64,000 nucleotides of DNA from the NCBI GenBank assembly GCA_017462915.1, contig JAFTQG010000045.1, positions 1 to 64,000 of the forward strand, in the 5' to 3' direction. This stretch comes from Prevotella sp. (GTDB lineage Bacteria; Bacteroidota; Bacteroidia; Bacteroidales; Bacteroidaceae). Positions 50,154 through 59,997 of this stretch are shown piece by piece. Each line of letters starts with the position of its first letter. Position 1 is the stretch's first letter. Below the pieces are notes generated by a model, which was not told the DNA's origin, ran no database searches, and saw only the letters and a program-made list of their open reading frames with translations. The position numbers were made by a program, and so were the translations under genes.

Positions 50154-51518
50154 ATGAAGGCAATATACTTTATAGGTGCAGGAGGCATAGGAATGTCAGC
50201 CCTCGAGCGCTATTTCAACAAGAACGGATATAAGGTAGGAGGATACGACAAGACACCGTCGGCACTCACCGAAGCCCTTGTGCGTGAAGGCATAGACATA
50301 CATTATGAAGACAATATAGACGCCGTTGACCCTGTATTCAAGGACAAGGACAACTGTGTCGTGTGCTACACCCCTGCCATCCCTGCCGAGCATGGAGAGC
50401 TTTGCTATTTTCAGAAGAACGGCTTCCGCGTGATGAAGCGTGCCCAGATACTCGGCATGTTGACACAGGACAAGAAAGGACTGTGCTTCGCCGGCACACA
50501 CGGCAAGACCACCACATCGACGATGTGCGCACATATCATGCACCAGTCACACATCGACTGCAACGCTTTCCTCGGAGGCATATCGAAGAATTACGGCACA
50601 AATAATATCCTTTCCGACAAGTCGGAGTTCGTTGTCATAGAAGCCGACGAGTTCGACCGCTCCTTCCACTGGCTCCGTCCATGGATGACAGTCATTACCT
50701 CGACAGACCCTGACCACCTCGACATCTATGGTACAGAGGAGGCATATCTCAAGTCTTTCCGCCACTATACCACCCTCATACAGCCAGGCGGTGCACTCAT
50801 TATCCATAAGGGGCTGAAGATGAAGGCCGAGCCTCAGGCGGGTGTCCGTGTATATGAATACTCAAGGGATGAGGGCGACTTCCATGCGGAGAACATCCGC
50901 ATAGCAAACGGAGAGATTGTCTTCGACTTTATATCCCCGATAGAAGACGTCCGCGACATCAATCTCGGACAGCCGATACCGGTAAACATAGAGAATGGCA
51001 TCTGCGCTATGGCTATGGCACAGCTCAACGGCTGCACCGCCGAGGAATTGCGTCGCGGCATGGAGACCTACGGAGGTGTCGACCGACGCTTCGATTTCAA
51101 GCTCAAGGACGCCCGCCACGTGTTCCTCTCCGACTACGCACACCACCCCAAGGAGATACTCCAGTCGGCACGCTCCATGCGCGAACTGTACAAGGACCGC
51201 AAGATTACCGCCATCTTCCAGCCGCATCTGTATACCCGTACACGCGATTTCTATAAGGAGTTCGCCTCCGCGCTGAGCATTCTCGACGAGGTCATCCTTA
51301 CAGAGATATATCCGGCACGTGAGTTGCCGATAGAAGGCGTGACGTCACGTCTCATATACGACAACCTCTCGGAAGGCGTGGAGAAACAGATTATAGAGAA
51401 AGACTCCGTGCTTGATTTCGTCAAGTCACGCGATTTCGATGTCCTTATAGTGCTCGGCGCAGGAGACCTCGACAACTACTGCGACAGGATAGCGGAGATT
51501 CTCAAGACCAAAGACTGA
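50154..51518 (+). CDS. murC: UDP-N-acetylmuramate--L-alanine ligase
   Basis: Cytoplasmic ligase attaching L-alanine to UDP-MurNAc. 454 residues starting MKAIYFIGAGGIGMSALERYF (nucleotide-sugar Rossmann site), P-loop FAGTHGKTTTSTM (about 118-130), EADEFDRSFHWLRP, TSTDPDHLDIYG, GVDRRFDFKLKDARHVFLSDYAHHPKEI and FQPHLYTRTRDF. An in-frame ATG 14 codons earlier lies in a region without family similarity. Confidence 0.96.
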   Translation: MKAIYFIGAGGIGMSALERYFNKNGYKVGGYDKTPSALTEALVREGIDIHYEDNIDAVDPVFKDKDNCVVCYTPAIPAEHGELCYFQKNGFRVMKRAQILGMLTQDKKGLCFAGTHGKTTTSTMCAHIMHQSHIDCNAFLGGISKNYGTNNILSDKSEFVVIEADEFDRSFHWLRPWMTVITSTDPDHLDIYGTEEAYLKSFRHYTTLIQPGGALIIHKGLKMKAEPQAGVRVYEYSRDEGDFHAENIRIANGEIVFDFISPIEDVRDINLGQPIPVNIENGICAMAMAQLNGCTAEELRRGMETYGGVDRRFDFKLKDARHVFLSDYAHHPKEILQSARSMRELYKDRKITAIFQPHLYTRTRDFYKEFASALSILDEVILTEIYPARELPIEGVTSRLIYDNLSEGVEKQIIEKDSVLDFVKSRDFDVLIVLGAGDLDNYCDRIAEILKTKD

Positions 51519-51588
51519 CCTCACGCATTGCTTCCGGCAACATAATGCACATACAGGCAACATACACAAGAAAATATCCGACAGATAA

Positions 51589-52497
51589 TTGAAAAAGTAT
51601 ATCATCATATTCATCGACATTACCCTTGCGGTATATCTCCTGCTTGCCGTCACGGCGTTCAACAACCCTCAGGAGTTGGCGACGAAATGCACGAAGGTGA
51701 ACATCAATATCACCGACGAGACGACATACGGCTTCCTCAATGCCGACGAGATAAAGGCAATACTCACGAAGAAAGGCCTCTATCCACTCGGCAAGGACCT
51801 TGACCGTGTCTCGCCGCGCAAGATAGAGAGCGTGCTGCGCAATTCGCCGTTTGTCAATACCGCCGAGTGCTGCAAGACGACAGACGGCCATGTGCTCATC
51901 TATGTCACGCAACGCTCGCCCCTCGTGCGCATCAAGAGCGAGAACGGTGATGACTATTATATAGATGAGAACGGAGGCATAATGCCCAACTCTAAATATA
52001 CCTCCGACCTCATCATCGTCACAGGCAATGTCTCAAGGCCTTTCGCGAAACAGTACGTGTCGGTGCTTGCCAATACAGTCATGCAGAGCGATTTCTGGCG
52101 CAATCAGGTAGAGCAGATCAATGTGGGACAGGACCTCGGCATAGAAATCGTGCCGCGTGTAGGCAACCATATCATCTTCCTCGGTTATCTTCCGGAACGG
52201 GAGACACAGGAGAAGAGAAGCGAGGATGTCACCGCCTATGTAAAGGAAAAGCTCGACAGGCTGGAGAAGTTCTACCTCTACGGACTGAAAGAGACAGGCT
52301 GGAACAAGTACGAGACCATCGACGTGCAGTTCCGCAACCAGATTATCTGCAAGAAACATCCTGTGAACCCTACGATACCGGTTGCCGCAGTGCCTGACCC
52401 GATGCATGAGAGCGAGGTTGTGGAGGCACCTGCCGCCACTACCGGAGAGGGATACACTACAGGACAAAACAATAAAACAGAACAGAAACAACAGTAA
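51589..52497 (+). CDS. ftsQ: cell division protein FtsQ/DivIB
   Basis: Bitopic division protein of 302 residues: N-terminal membrane segment (about 4-22, IIIFIDITLAVYLLLAVTAF), POTRA domain (about 35-105, KVNINITDETTYGFLNADEIKAIL...ESVLRNSPFVNTAECCK), a beta domain, and a low-complexity Pro/Glu/Thr/Gln tail. Starts with TTG (TTGAAAAAG), unusual but the only start giving the anchor; an ATG is not available nearby. Position between murC and ftsA is the dcw norm. Confidence 0.9.
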   Translation: MKKYIIIFIDITLAVYLLLAVTAFNNPQELATKCTKVNINITDETTYGFLNADEIKAILTKKGLYPLGKDLDRVSPRKIESVLRNSPFVNTAECCKTTDGHVLIYVTQRSPLVRIKSENGDDYYIDENGGIMPNSKYTSDLIIVTGNVSRPFAKQYVSVLANTVMQSDFWRNQVEQINVGQDLGIEIVPRVGNHIIFLGYLPERETQEKRSEDVTAYVKEKLDRLEKFYLYGLKETGWNKYETIDVQFRNQIICKKHPVNPTIPVAAVPDPMHESEVVEAPAATTGEGYTTGQNNKTEQKQQ

Positions 52498-52521
52498 ATA
52501 CTCCGTAAAACAATACACATC

Positions 52522-53967
52522 ATGCCAGCAGCAAAAGAATTTTATGTAGCCATCGAACTCGGCTCTTCCAAGATTATCGGCATCGCCGGTCAGAAGAAGA
52601 TGGACGGCAGCGTCACCGTTCTTGCCATCGCCTCTGAGGCAGCGTCCACCTGTATCCGCAAAGGCGTAGTTTACAATATAGACAAGACCAACCAGTGCAT
52701 ACGGAATATCATACGCCGTCTGCAGGACCAGCTGCAGACAGAGATTACGCTGGTCCATGTCGGCATAGGAGGACAGGGCATACGCAGCGTGGTCAATACA
52801 ATGGTGAAAGACCTTGACGAAGCCACAGTAGTCAACAACAGCATCATAGACCACATGATGGATGGCAACCGCGCCACACACTATCAGGGCAAGACAATCC
52901 TTGACGTGGCACCGCAGGAGTACAAGGTCGACTCGCAGTTCCAGCTCGATCCCGTAGGCATAGAGTGCAACCGCATAGAGGGAAATTTCCTCAATATCGT
53001 ATGGCGTGACGCCTTCTACCGCAATCTCTCCAAATGTTTCGAACAGGAGAAGATGCCTACACCACGCTATTATCTTGCTCCGATAGCTCTCGCCGACAGT
53101 GTCCTCACGGAGTCGGAGAAGCGCACGGGCTGCATCCTTGTGGACCTTGGAGCGGAGACTACGACAGTATCCGTATACTACAAGAATATCCTCCGTCACA
53201 TCGTCACGGTTCCTATGGGCGGATGGAACATAACAAAGGACATCGCATCGTTCCATATCGACGAGATGGAAGCTGAGAAGATGAAACTGAAATATGCTTC
53301 CGCACTCACAAACTCCTCTGATGTCGACCTCGACATGAAGCTCAGCATCGACCCTCAGAGGTCAGTGCCGCAGCGCGAGTTCGTCTCCGTAGTAGAGGCA
53401 CGTGTGGAGGAAATCATAAAGAACGCGTTGGCACAGATACCGTCAGAGTATGTCGACAAACTTGTCGGAGGCATCGTCATCACAGGCGGCGGATGCAACA
53501 TGAAGAATATAGAGACAGCCTTCCGCAAATACTCCAATATCGACAAGATACGTATAGCTAAGGCCATCAACGCCAGTGTCAATACCCATAAGTCCGTCAC
53601 CATCGAGGACAATGCCACTCTCTGTACGGCTCTCGCCCTGCTCGTGAAGTCTGATGACCTCTCTTCCGGCAGGCCTCTCAGCGAGGTGAACAGCATCTTC
53701 GGCTCGGAAATGGAAGTAGGAAACGGCACTCCGGGCTCACGTCCTATCAGCGAGATGAAGCCGGGACAGGTACCTACCGTCAAGGAGCGTGAGGCCGCTG
53801 AGGAGAAAGCACGCCGCAAAGCCGAGGAAGAGGCACGCCGCAAGGCCGAGGAGGAAGAGGTGAGAAAGGCCGAAGAGGAGCGCATACGCAGGGAAAATTC
53901 TCCGTCAACGAAGATCAAGCGCGGCATAGTCAATTTCTTCAAGAAGATGACCGACCCTGAGGAGTAG
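52522..53967 (+). CDS. ftsA: cell division protein FtsA
   Basis: Actin-like ATPase that attaches FtsZ filaments to the membrane. 481 residues: FtsA fold (about 7-400) with YVAIELGSSKIIGI phosphate loop, GCILVDLGAETTTVSVY (phosphate-2) and GIVITGGGCNMKNIE (adenosine motif); then a charged Ala/Glu/Arg/Lys coiled coil (about 420-460, EREAAEEKARRKAEEEARRK in part) and a C-terminal amphipathic helix KIKRGIVNFFKKMTDPEE for membrane binding. The coiled-coil insertion is a Bacteroidetes trait. 24 bp after ftsQ. Confidence 0.96.
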   Translation: MPAAKEFYVAIELGSSKIIGIAGQKKMDGSVTVLAIASEAASTCIRKGVVYNIDKTNQCIRNIIRRLQDQLQTEITLVHVGIGGQGIRSVVNTMVKDLDEATVVNNSIIDHMMDGNRATHYQGKTILDVAPQEYKVDSQFQLDPVGIECNRIEGNFLNIVWRDAFYRNLSKCFEQEKMPTPRYYLAPIALADSVLTESEKRTGCILVDLGAETTTVSVYYKNILRHIVTVPMGGWNITKDIASFHIDEMEAEKMKLKYASALTNSSDVDLDMKLSIDPQRSVPQREFVSVVEARVEEIIKNALAQIPSEYVDKLVGGIVITGGGCNMKNIETAFRKYSNIDKIRIAKAINASVNTHKSVTIEDNATLCTALALLVKSDDLSSGRPLSEVNSIFGSEMEVGNGTPGSRPISEMKPGQVPTVKEREAAEEKARRKAEEEARRKAEEEEVRKAEEERIRRENSPSTKIKRGIVNFFKKMTDPEE

Positions 53968-54020
53968 CGCAGGAGAACAAGTAAGACAATGTTGAAACGT
54001 ATAAACAAGAACAAGGCTTT

Positions 54021-55355
54021 ATGGAAAACAACAACAATATAATATCCAATCTCGTGGATTTCGGTGCACCTGAGAAGAAGCAGAGCATAATAAAGGTCAT
54101 CGGCGTCGGTGGCGGCGGCGGCAACGCAGTCAACCACATGTACCGCGAAGGCATCCACGATGTCTCGTTTGTACTCTGCAACACTGATGCACAGGCTCTC
54201 AATGACTCACCTGTCCCGGTACGTCTGCAGCTCGGCAACGAGGGACTCGGCGCGGGCAACCGTCCTGCACGTGCTCGTGAGGCGGCAGAGGAGACTATCG
54301 ATGCAGTGCGCAATATGCTCTCCGACGGTACAAAGATGGCATTCATCACAGCAGGAATGGGTGGTGGCACTGGCACTGGAGCCGCTCCAGTCATAGCACG
54401 AGAATCCAAGGCACAGGGCATCCTTACCGTCGGCATCGTGACAATTCCGTTCCAGTTTGAGGGCAGGAAGAAGATAGACCAGGCCCTTGACGGCGTGGAG
54501 GAGATAGCAAGCAATGTCGACGCGCTCCTTGTCATAAACAACCAGCGCCTCCTCCAGATATATCCAGACCTGCCTATCATGCAGGCGTTCGGCAAGGCCG
54601 ACGATACCCTCTCCATCGCCGCGAAGTCCATTGCGGAGATAATCACCGAGCACGGTATCATCAACCTTGACTTCAACGATGTCAAGACAGTCCTCAAGGA
54701 CGGCGGCGTAGCCATCATGTCTACTGGCTACGGCGAGGGTGAGGGACGTGTCAAGAAGGCCATACAGGACGCTCTCGACTCACCGTTGCTCAACAACAAG
54801 GACATCTTCGACTCCAAGAAGATACTCCTTGCCATCTATTCCTCTGCCGAGAAGAATGCGCAGGGACTCATGATGGACGAGATGAACGATGTCAATGACT
54901 TCATGGACGGCTTCAGCGACGAGATAGAGACAAAGTGGGGACTGTTCAACGACCCAGAGCTCGGCGATAAGGTCAAGGTCACTATCCTTGCCACAGGCTT
55001 CGGGCTTTCTGCTGTCGACGGTCTCTCGGAGCGTGTCAAGAAGCAGGATCAGGAAGAGGCCATTGCCGAGGCAGCCAGGGCTGAGGCTGAGGCGAAGAGG
55101 GACGAGCGCCGCCGCAAATATTACGGCGAGACGGACAACAAGTTCGTGCGCCGCGCCGCCAATATCTATATTTTCAACGCCGAAGACCTTGACAACGACA
55201 CAATCATCGACGCCGTTGAGAACACTCCTACCGCAAAGCGCTCACGTCAGCAGCTCAACGACCTGATAAACCAGTCGACCGGAACACCGCGCCGTGACGA
55301 TACCGCCACGGGAGAGCAGGGAACGGAGAAGGTGAAGGTCATCAGCTTCGTGTAA
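54021..55355 (+). CDS. ftsZ: cell division protein FtsZ
   Basis: Tubulin-like GTPase forming the division ring. 444 residues: GTP-binding tubulin signature GGGTGTG (114-120), N-terminal GVGGGGGNAVNHM, T7 loop NLDFNDVKTVLKDGGVAI, then a C-terminal extension of ~130 residues with a charged helical stretch (QEEAIAEAARAEAEAKRDERRRKYYG in part) and IYIFNAEDLDNDTIIDAVENTPTAKR, the segment typical of Bacteroidetes FtsZ tails. The canonical DIPAFLR-type peptide is not obvious. Last gene of the dcw run. Confidence 0.97.
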   Translation: MENNNNIISNLVDFGAPEKKQSIIKVIGVGGGGGNAVNHMYREGIHDVSFVLCNTDAQALNDSPVPVRLQLGNEGLGAGNRPARAREAAEETIDAVRNMLSDGTKMAFITAGMGGGTGTGAAPVIARESKAQGILTVGIVTIPFQFEGRKKIDQALDGVEEIASNVDALLVINNQRLLQIYPDLPIMQAFGKADDTLSIAAKSIAEIITEHGIINLDFNDVKTVLKDGGVAIMSTGYGEGEGRVKKAIQDALDSPLLNNKDIFDSKKILLAIYSSAEKNAQGLMMDEMNDVNDFMDGFSDEIETKWGLFNDPELGDKVKVTILATGFGLSAVDGLSERVKKQDQEEAIAEAARAEAEAKRDERRRKYYGETDNKFVRRAANIYIFNAEDLDNDTIIDAVENTPTAKRSRQQLNDLINQSTGTPRRDDTATGEQGTEKVKVISFV

Positions 55356-55432
55356 GATAACTTAAGGATATATGAAGACAGACGGTTTGCAGATGCTTTT
55401 GTAGCGTTTGCAAATCGTGTGCGGAATAGCGT

Positions 55433-56050
55433 ATGATAGTAGAGATACAGGGAATACTCGTCTCGACAGATATCCTTACCGAGGAGTTCTGTTGCGACCT
55501 TGAGTCCTGCAAGGGACAGTGCTGTATAGAGGGCGACGCAGGAGCGCCTGTCACGCTTGACGAGATAGGCCATCTTGAGGACTGCCTCGATACCGTATGG
55601 CCAGACCTCTCCGCCAGTGCACAGACAACGGTAGAGCGGCAGGGCGTGGCATATACCGACCGTGAGGGCGACCTCGTGACAAGCATTGTCAACGGAAAGG
55701 ACTGCGTCTTCACATACTATGATGACATAGACGTCAACGGCACCACGGTCAGCAAATGCTGTCTCTGCGCCACGGAGAAGGCTTTCAGGGCAGGGAAGAC
55801 AGCATGGTGCAAGCCTATCTCCTGCGCATTGTATCCGATACGCGTCAAGGAGTTCGGCAACGGTACGGTAGGTCTGAACTACCACCGCTGGAACATCTGC
55901 AAGGATGGCGTAAGGAAAGGCCGTGAGCTTCATCTCCCGCTGTACAGATTCCTTGAAGGACCGCTTGTCAGACGCTTCGGACAGGAGTGGTACGACGAGC
56001 TGTGCACTGTAGCCGACGAGCTGAAAGCGCAGGGGCTTGATGCCCGATGA
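55433..56050 (+). CDS. DUF3109 family cysteine-rich protein
   Basis: 205 residues; a YkgJ-like, cysteine-rich DUF3109 protein. Cys pattern CCDLESCKGQCC (about 20-31), CVFTYYDDIDVNGTTVSKCCLC (about 90-112) and CKPISCALYPIRV, which could bind a metal or iron-sulfur cluster. DUF3109 lies next to ftsZ or suf genes in several Bacteroidetes; the adjacent sufB is suggestive of Fe-S biology but does not prove it. Function unknown. Confidence 0.85.
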   Translation: MIVEIQGILVSTDILTEEFCCDLESCKGQCCIEGDAGAPVTLDEIGHLEDCLDTVWPDLSASAQTTVERQGVAYTDREGDLVTSIVNGKDCVFTYYDDIDVNGTTVSKCCLCATEKAFRAGKTAWCKPISCALYPIRVKEFGNGTVGLNYHRWNICKDGVRKGRELHLPLYRFLEGPLVRRFGQEWYDELCTVADELKAQGLDAR

Positions 56051-56109
56051 CACGACATGTATTATAACTTATTGAATCAAAGAAAGATAAAAGAACTGTA
56101 GATACAAGA

Positions 56110-57561
56110 ATGGCAGAGAAGAACGAATTTGTGCGGCAGGTGGCCGATCAGAAATACGAATACGGCTTCACCACCGATGTACATACAGAGATAATCCCCG
56201 TCGGACTCAATGAGGATGTAGTACGCCTCATATCAGCCAAGAAGGGCGAGCCGCAGTGGATGCTCGATTTCCGCCTTGAGGCCTTCCGTCACTGGGAGAA
56301 GATGATGCAGCCGACATGGGCGCACGTCAATGTTCCGGAGATAGACTATCAGGCCATATCCTACTATGCCGACCCTATGGCAAAGAAGGAGAGCAACGTG
56401 AAGACAGTTGACGATATCGACCCGGAACTTATGAAGACATTCGACAAGCTGGGAATACCGCTTGAAGAGCGTCTCGCCCTTAGCGGCGTGGCAGTCGACG
56501 CCATCATGGACTCCGTCTCCGTGAAGACGACATTCAAGGAGAAACTGAAGGAGAAGGGCATCATCTTCATGTCCATAGGAGAGGCTATCAAGGAACATCC
56601 AGACCTCGTGAAGGAATATCTCGGCAGCGTAGTGCCATACCGTGACAACTTCTTCGCGGCCCTGAACTCGGCAGTGTTCAGCGACGGCTCCTTTGTATAT
56701 ATACCGAAAGGTGTGCGCTGTCCTATGGAACTCAGTTCTTATTTCCGTATCAACGCCCGCAATACGGGGCAGTTTGAGCGTACACTCATCATTGCCGATG
56801 ACGACTCCTACGTCTCTTACCTTGAGGGATGCACGGCTCCTATGCGCGACGAGAACCAGCTTCATGCTGCCATTGTGGAGATTATTGTTAAGGACAGGGC
56901 AGAGGTGAAATACTCCACCGTACAGAACTGGTACCCGGGCGACGAGAACGGCAAGGGCGGAGTCCTGAATCTTGTCACCAAGCGCGGAGACCTTCGTGGC
57001 AAAGGCAGCAAGCTTTCCTGGACACAGGTAGAGACTGGTTCGGCGATAACGTGGAAGTATCCTTCATGTATCCTGCGTGGTGACGATTCCGTGGCGGAGT
57101 TTTACTCTGTCGCCGTGACAAACAATTATCAGGAGGCAGACACCGGCACGAAGATGATACACATGGGAAAGAACACCAAGTCTACCATCATCTCCAAGGG
57201 AATCTCCGCCGGACACTCGCAGAATTCATACCGCGGCCTTGTCCGCGCGACATCAAAGGCCGACAATGCGCGCAACTATTCGTCGTGCGACTCCCTGCTC
57301 CTCGGTTCAGAATGCGGTGCCCACACGTTCCCGTACATGGACGTGCGCAACGATACCGCTATCTTCGAGCACGAGGCAACGACATCTAAAATCAGCGAAG
57401 ACCAGCTGTTCTACTGCCAGCAGCGCGGCATTTCCATGGAGCAGGCCGTAGGACTTATCGTCAACGGATATGCCAAGGACGTGCTGAACAAGCTCCCTAT
57501 GGAGTTTGCCGTAGAGGCCCAGAAGCTCCTCTCCGTATCGCTTGAGGGGTCGGTAGGATAG
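56110..57561 (+). CDS. sufB: Fe-S cluster assembly scaffold SufB
   Basis: Scaffold subunit of the SufBC2D complex. 483 residues with the right-handed beta-helix region and the conserved segments [93 protein letters not shown] and [22 protein letters not shown] (in parts). The Cys of SSCDSLL is the cluster-building residue (C405 in E. coli). Its usual neighbours sufC, sufD and sufS do not follow; a MITE starts 106 bp after the stop and the next gene is a flippase. Confidence 0.95.
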   Translation: MAEKNEFVRQVADQKYEYGFTTDVHTEIIPVGLNEDVVRLISAKKGEPQWMLDFRLEAFRHWEKMMQPTWAHVNVPEIDYQAISYYADPMAKKESNVKTVDDIDPELMKTFDKLGIPLEERLALSGVAVDAIMDSVSVKTTFKEKLKEKGIIFMSIGEAIKEHPDLVKEYLGSVVPYRDNFFAALNSAVFSDGSFVYIPKGVRCPMELSSYFRINARNTGQFERTLIIADDDSYVSYLEGCTAPMRDENQLHAAIVEIIVKDRAEVKYSTVQNWYPGDENGKGGVLNLVTKRGDLRGKGSKLSWTQVETGSAITWKYPSCILRGDDSVAEFYSVAVTNNYQEADTGTKMIHMGKNTKSTIISKGISAGHSQNSYRGLVRATSKADNARNYSSCDSLLLGSECGAHTFPYMDVRNDTAIFEHEATTSKISEDQLFYCQQRGISMEQAVGLIVNGYAKDVLNKLPMEFAVEAQKLLSVSLEGSVG

Positions 57562-57667
57562 CGTGCGATATGCCCGTGTGAGCCCCTTACAATATCTTCC
57601 GTCATCATCCCGTGTGACAAAAGTGTGGCGGGAGAAGTGAAAACAATACTCCATAAAGAGAAAAGGA

Positions 57668-57866
57668 TAAGTAAGTCACCAAAATTAATGCATAGTATAA
57701 AACGTAGTTGTTTTTGAGACGTTTTCGTCTTGGAACAAAGGAGCATAGCGGGCTATGTGACTGAGTGAAAAGGCGGAAACAGCCAAAAAGAACAAGGTTT
57801 ATACATGCAAGATGTAAAGACTTGCTTTATAATAGATAGTATCGCTTAATTTTAGTGACTTACTTA
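57668..57866 (+). mobile_element. MITE copy 3 (complete)
   Basis: 199 bp, from TAAGTAAGTCACCAAAATTA to the inverted TAATTTTAGTGACTTACTTA, TA at both borders; same internal blocks as copies 1 and 2. It ends 8 bp before the flippase start codon, so the flippase leader is MITE sequence. Confidence 0.85.
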
Positions 57867-57874
57867 CAGAAAAG

Positions 57875-59335
57875 ATGTCAAAGCTCGCTTCCTTAGCAAA
57901 AGATACGGCCATCTACGGCCTAAGCAGCATCGTGGGCAGGTTTCTCAATTACCTGCTCGTGCCGCTTTATACGCATGTCATCGCTGCCTCAAGTGGCGGA
58001 TACGGCGTCGTGACAAACCTCTATGCATACACCGCACTGATACTCGTAGTGCTGACATTCGGCATGGAGACGACCTTCTTCCGCTTCGCCAACAAGGAGG
58101 GCGAGAATCCCGACACGGTCTTCTCCACCACGATGGGCATCGTAGGTATGCTGACCGCGGTGTTCATGCTTGGCGTAGCAGGATTTACGACACCGCTCTG
58201 CGACTGGCTCGGATACTCGGCACACCACGGCTATGTCCTCATGATGGCGGCGACAGTGTCGCTCGATGCGATACAGGCAATACCGTTCTCGTATCTCAGA
58301 TACAGGAAGAAGGCTGTGAAATTCGCTGCTCTGAAACTGCTGTTCATCATCATGAACATCGGTCTCAACCTGCTTTACTTCATCGTTCTCGGGAAGGACG
58401 ACGTCTATTACGTGTTCTCGCTCAACCTCGTATGCACGGCACTGATAACATTCTTCTTCATCCCCGAACTGATTTCCATAAAATGGCGCTTTGACTTCTC
58501 CCTGCTGAGACGTATGCTCTCCTATTCATGGCCGATACTCGTGCTGGGCATCGCCGGAATACTCAACCAAGCTTTCGACAAGATGATATTCCCCTGGGCT
58601 TACACAAGGACGGGCATACATACCATGGAAGAGGCACAGGTGGAGCTCGGAGTGTACGGCGCATGTGTCAAGGTGGCGATGATTATGGCTATGATAACGC
58701 AGGCTTTCCGCTATGCCTACGAACCGATAGTCTTCGCAAGAGCCAAGGACAAGGACTCCAAGGAATACTATGCCGTGGCGATGAAGTATTTCATCATCTT
58801 CACGCTCTTCGCCTTTCTCTGCGTCATGGGATACCTTGACGTGCTGAAACATATAGTGAGGAGCGACTACCATGCCGGTCTCGCCACAGTGCCTGTTGTC
58901 ATGGCGGCAGAGATAATGATGGGCATATATTTCAATCTCTCGTTCTGGTACAAGCTCATCGACAAGACAGTGTGGGGCGCATGGTTCTCCTTTGCCGGCT
59001 GTGCCGTGCTCGTTGCCGTGAACATCCTCTTTGTCCCGGAATACGGATACATGGCTTGCGCATGGGGAGGCTTTGCCGGCTATGCCACGGCGATGACGCT
59101 CTCGTACATCGTCGGCCAGAGGAAGAATCCTATATCCTATCCTATGGCGAGCATATCCGTCTATGTTCTCATCACGATACTGTTCTATGTCATCATCGAG
59201 TGGAGCAACCGCACCCTGCCGACCTTCGGCGCTCTGGCGGTGAATACCGTGGTGATAGTGCTGTTCCTGGCACATGTCGTGAAGCATGACATGCCTCTTA
59301 CACCGATACTCAAACGATTGCACCTGAAGAAATGA
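57875..59335 (+). CDS. oligosaccharide flippase (Wzx/MATE-like)
   Basis: A 486-residue polytopic protein with about 12-14 membrane segments, typical of the MVF/Wzx flippases that export lipid-linked oligosaccharides (MATE/MOP superfamily). N terminus KLASLAKDTAIYGLSSIVGRFLNYLLVPLYTHVI is characteristic. No polysaccharide cluster is next to it, so the substrate is unknown; O-antigen, capsule or lipid II-type precursors are possible. The start codon is 8 bp downstream of a MITE, and it overlaps the next gene by 4 bp. Confidence 0.85.
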   Translation: MSKLASLAKDTAIYGLSSIVGRFLNYLLVPLYTHVIAASSGGYGVVTNLYAYTALILVVLTFGMETTFFRFANKEGENPDTVFSTTMGIVGMLTAVFMLGVAGFTTPLCDWLGYSAHHGYVLMMAATVSLDAIQAIPFSYLRYRKKAVKFAALKLLFIIMNIGLNLLYFIVLGKDDVYYVFSLNLVCTALITFFFIPELISIKWRFDFSLLRRMLSYSWPILVLGIAGILNQAFDKMIFPWAYTRTGIHTMEEAQVELGVYGACVKVAMIMAMITQAFRYAYEPIVFARAKDKDSKEYYAVAMKYFIIFTLFAFLCVMGYLDVLKHIVRSDYHAGLATVPVVMAAEIMMGIYFNLSFWYKLIDKTVWGAWFSFAGCAVLVAVNILFVPEYGYMACAWGGFAGYATAMTLSYIVGQRKNPISYPMASISVYVLITILFYVIIEWSNRTLPTFGALAVNTVVIVLFLAHVVKHDMPLTPILKRLHLKK

Positions 59336-59931
59336 ACATCTTGAAAAGATATATGTATATGGCATTGGCGGCCGTTGTGCTGCTTGCCGTCCTATGGTTT
59401 GGTCTGAGATGGGCCATGAAAGAGACAGGCATCTCCACTTCACAGGAAGAGAGGGTGGAGCAGACTGCCGCCGTCATGGACTCAATACGCTCCATAGGAC
59501 AATGGGAATTGGCGTATATTGACACAAATGTGCAGGTGGATACCGTTGCCAGACGCTGGCTCGGACTTGTCAAGGACAAGCTGCAGCGCCGCTATTACGG
59601 CAGGGTTTCCGTGGGTATAGACATGAGAAGACTGCCCGAGGAGTGGTGTGTGCGCAAGGAAGACACCGTCTGGGTGACCCTTCCTGATGTCTGTCTGCTC
59701 GATTCCAACTTCATAGACGAGAGCCGCACGGAGCTTGTCCTGTCGGAGGATGACGACCTTGAGGCAGACAAGACGATGAAGCAGGCGATGCTTGAGCGTG
59801 CAAGGCAGAAGATGATCGATGCGGCACTGACTCCTAAGGTGTCGTCAGACGCACGCCGTCTCGCCACAGACAGGATGTCGGAACGCTTCCGCGCGATAGG
59901 CTACGAGAAAGTCGTTGTGGAGTTCAAGTAG
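59332..59931 (+). CDS. DUF4230-type membrane-anchored protein
   Basis: 199 residues: N-terminal membrane anchor (about 8-27, YMALAAVVLLAVLWFGLRWA) and an extracytoplasmic domain (~40-199) with the DUF4230 pattern: SIGQWELAYIDTNVQVDTV, LPEEWCVRKEDTVWVTLPDVCLLD and the C-terminal helical segment KTMKQAMLERARQKMID, ending IGYEKVVVEFK. Function of the family is unknown. It overlaps the flippase stop by 4 bp (ATGA), so the two are translationally linked. Confidence 0.8.
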   Translation: MNILKRYMYMALAAVVLLAVLWFGLRWAMKETGISTSQEERVEQTAAVMDSIRSIGQWELAYIDTNVQVDTVARRWLGLVKDKLQRRYYGRVSVGIDMRRLPEEWCVRKEDTVWVTLPDVCLLDSNFIDESRTELVLSEDDDLEADKTMKQAMLERARQKMIDAALTPKVSSDARRLATDRMSERFRAIGYEKVVVEFK

Positions 59932-59997
59932 GGGATACATTAATTTATTAACTTACTTATATGTAACGGCTGACAGCCAAAAGGACAACAGAAGACA

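Noticed and set aside
52033..53256. 407-codon minus-strand frame
   Set aside because: Antisense to ftsQ/ftsA.
59941..59960. Solo MITE end upstream of the SpmAB gene
   Set aside because: TTAATTTATTAACTTACTTA resembles the terminal repeat but has about five mismatches and no second end within 200 bp.
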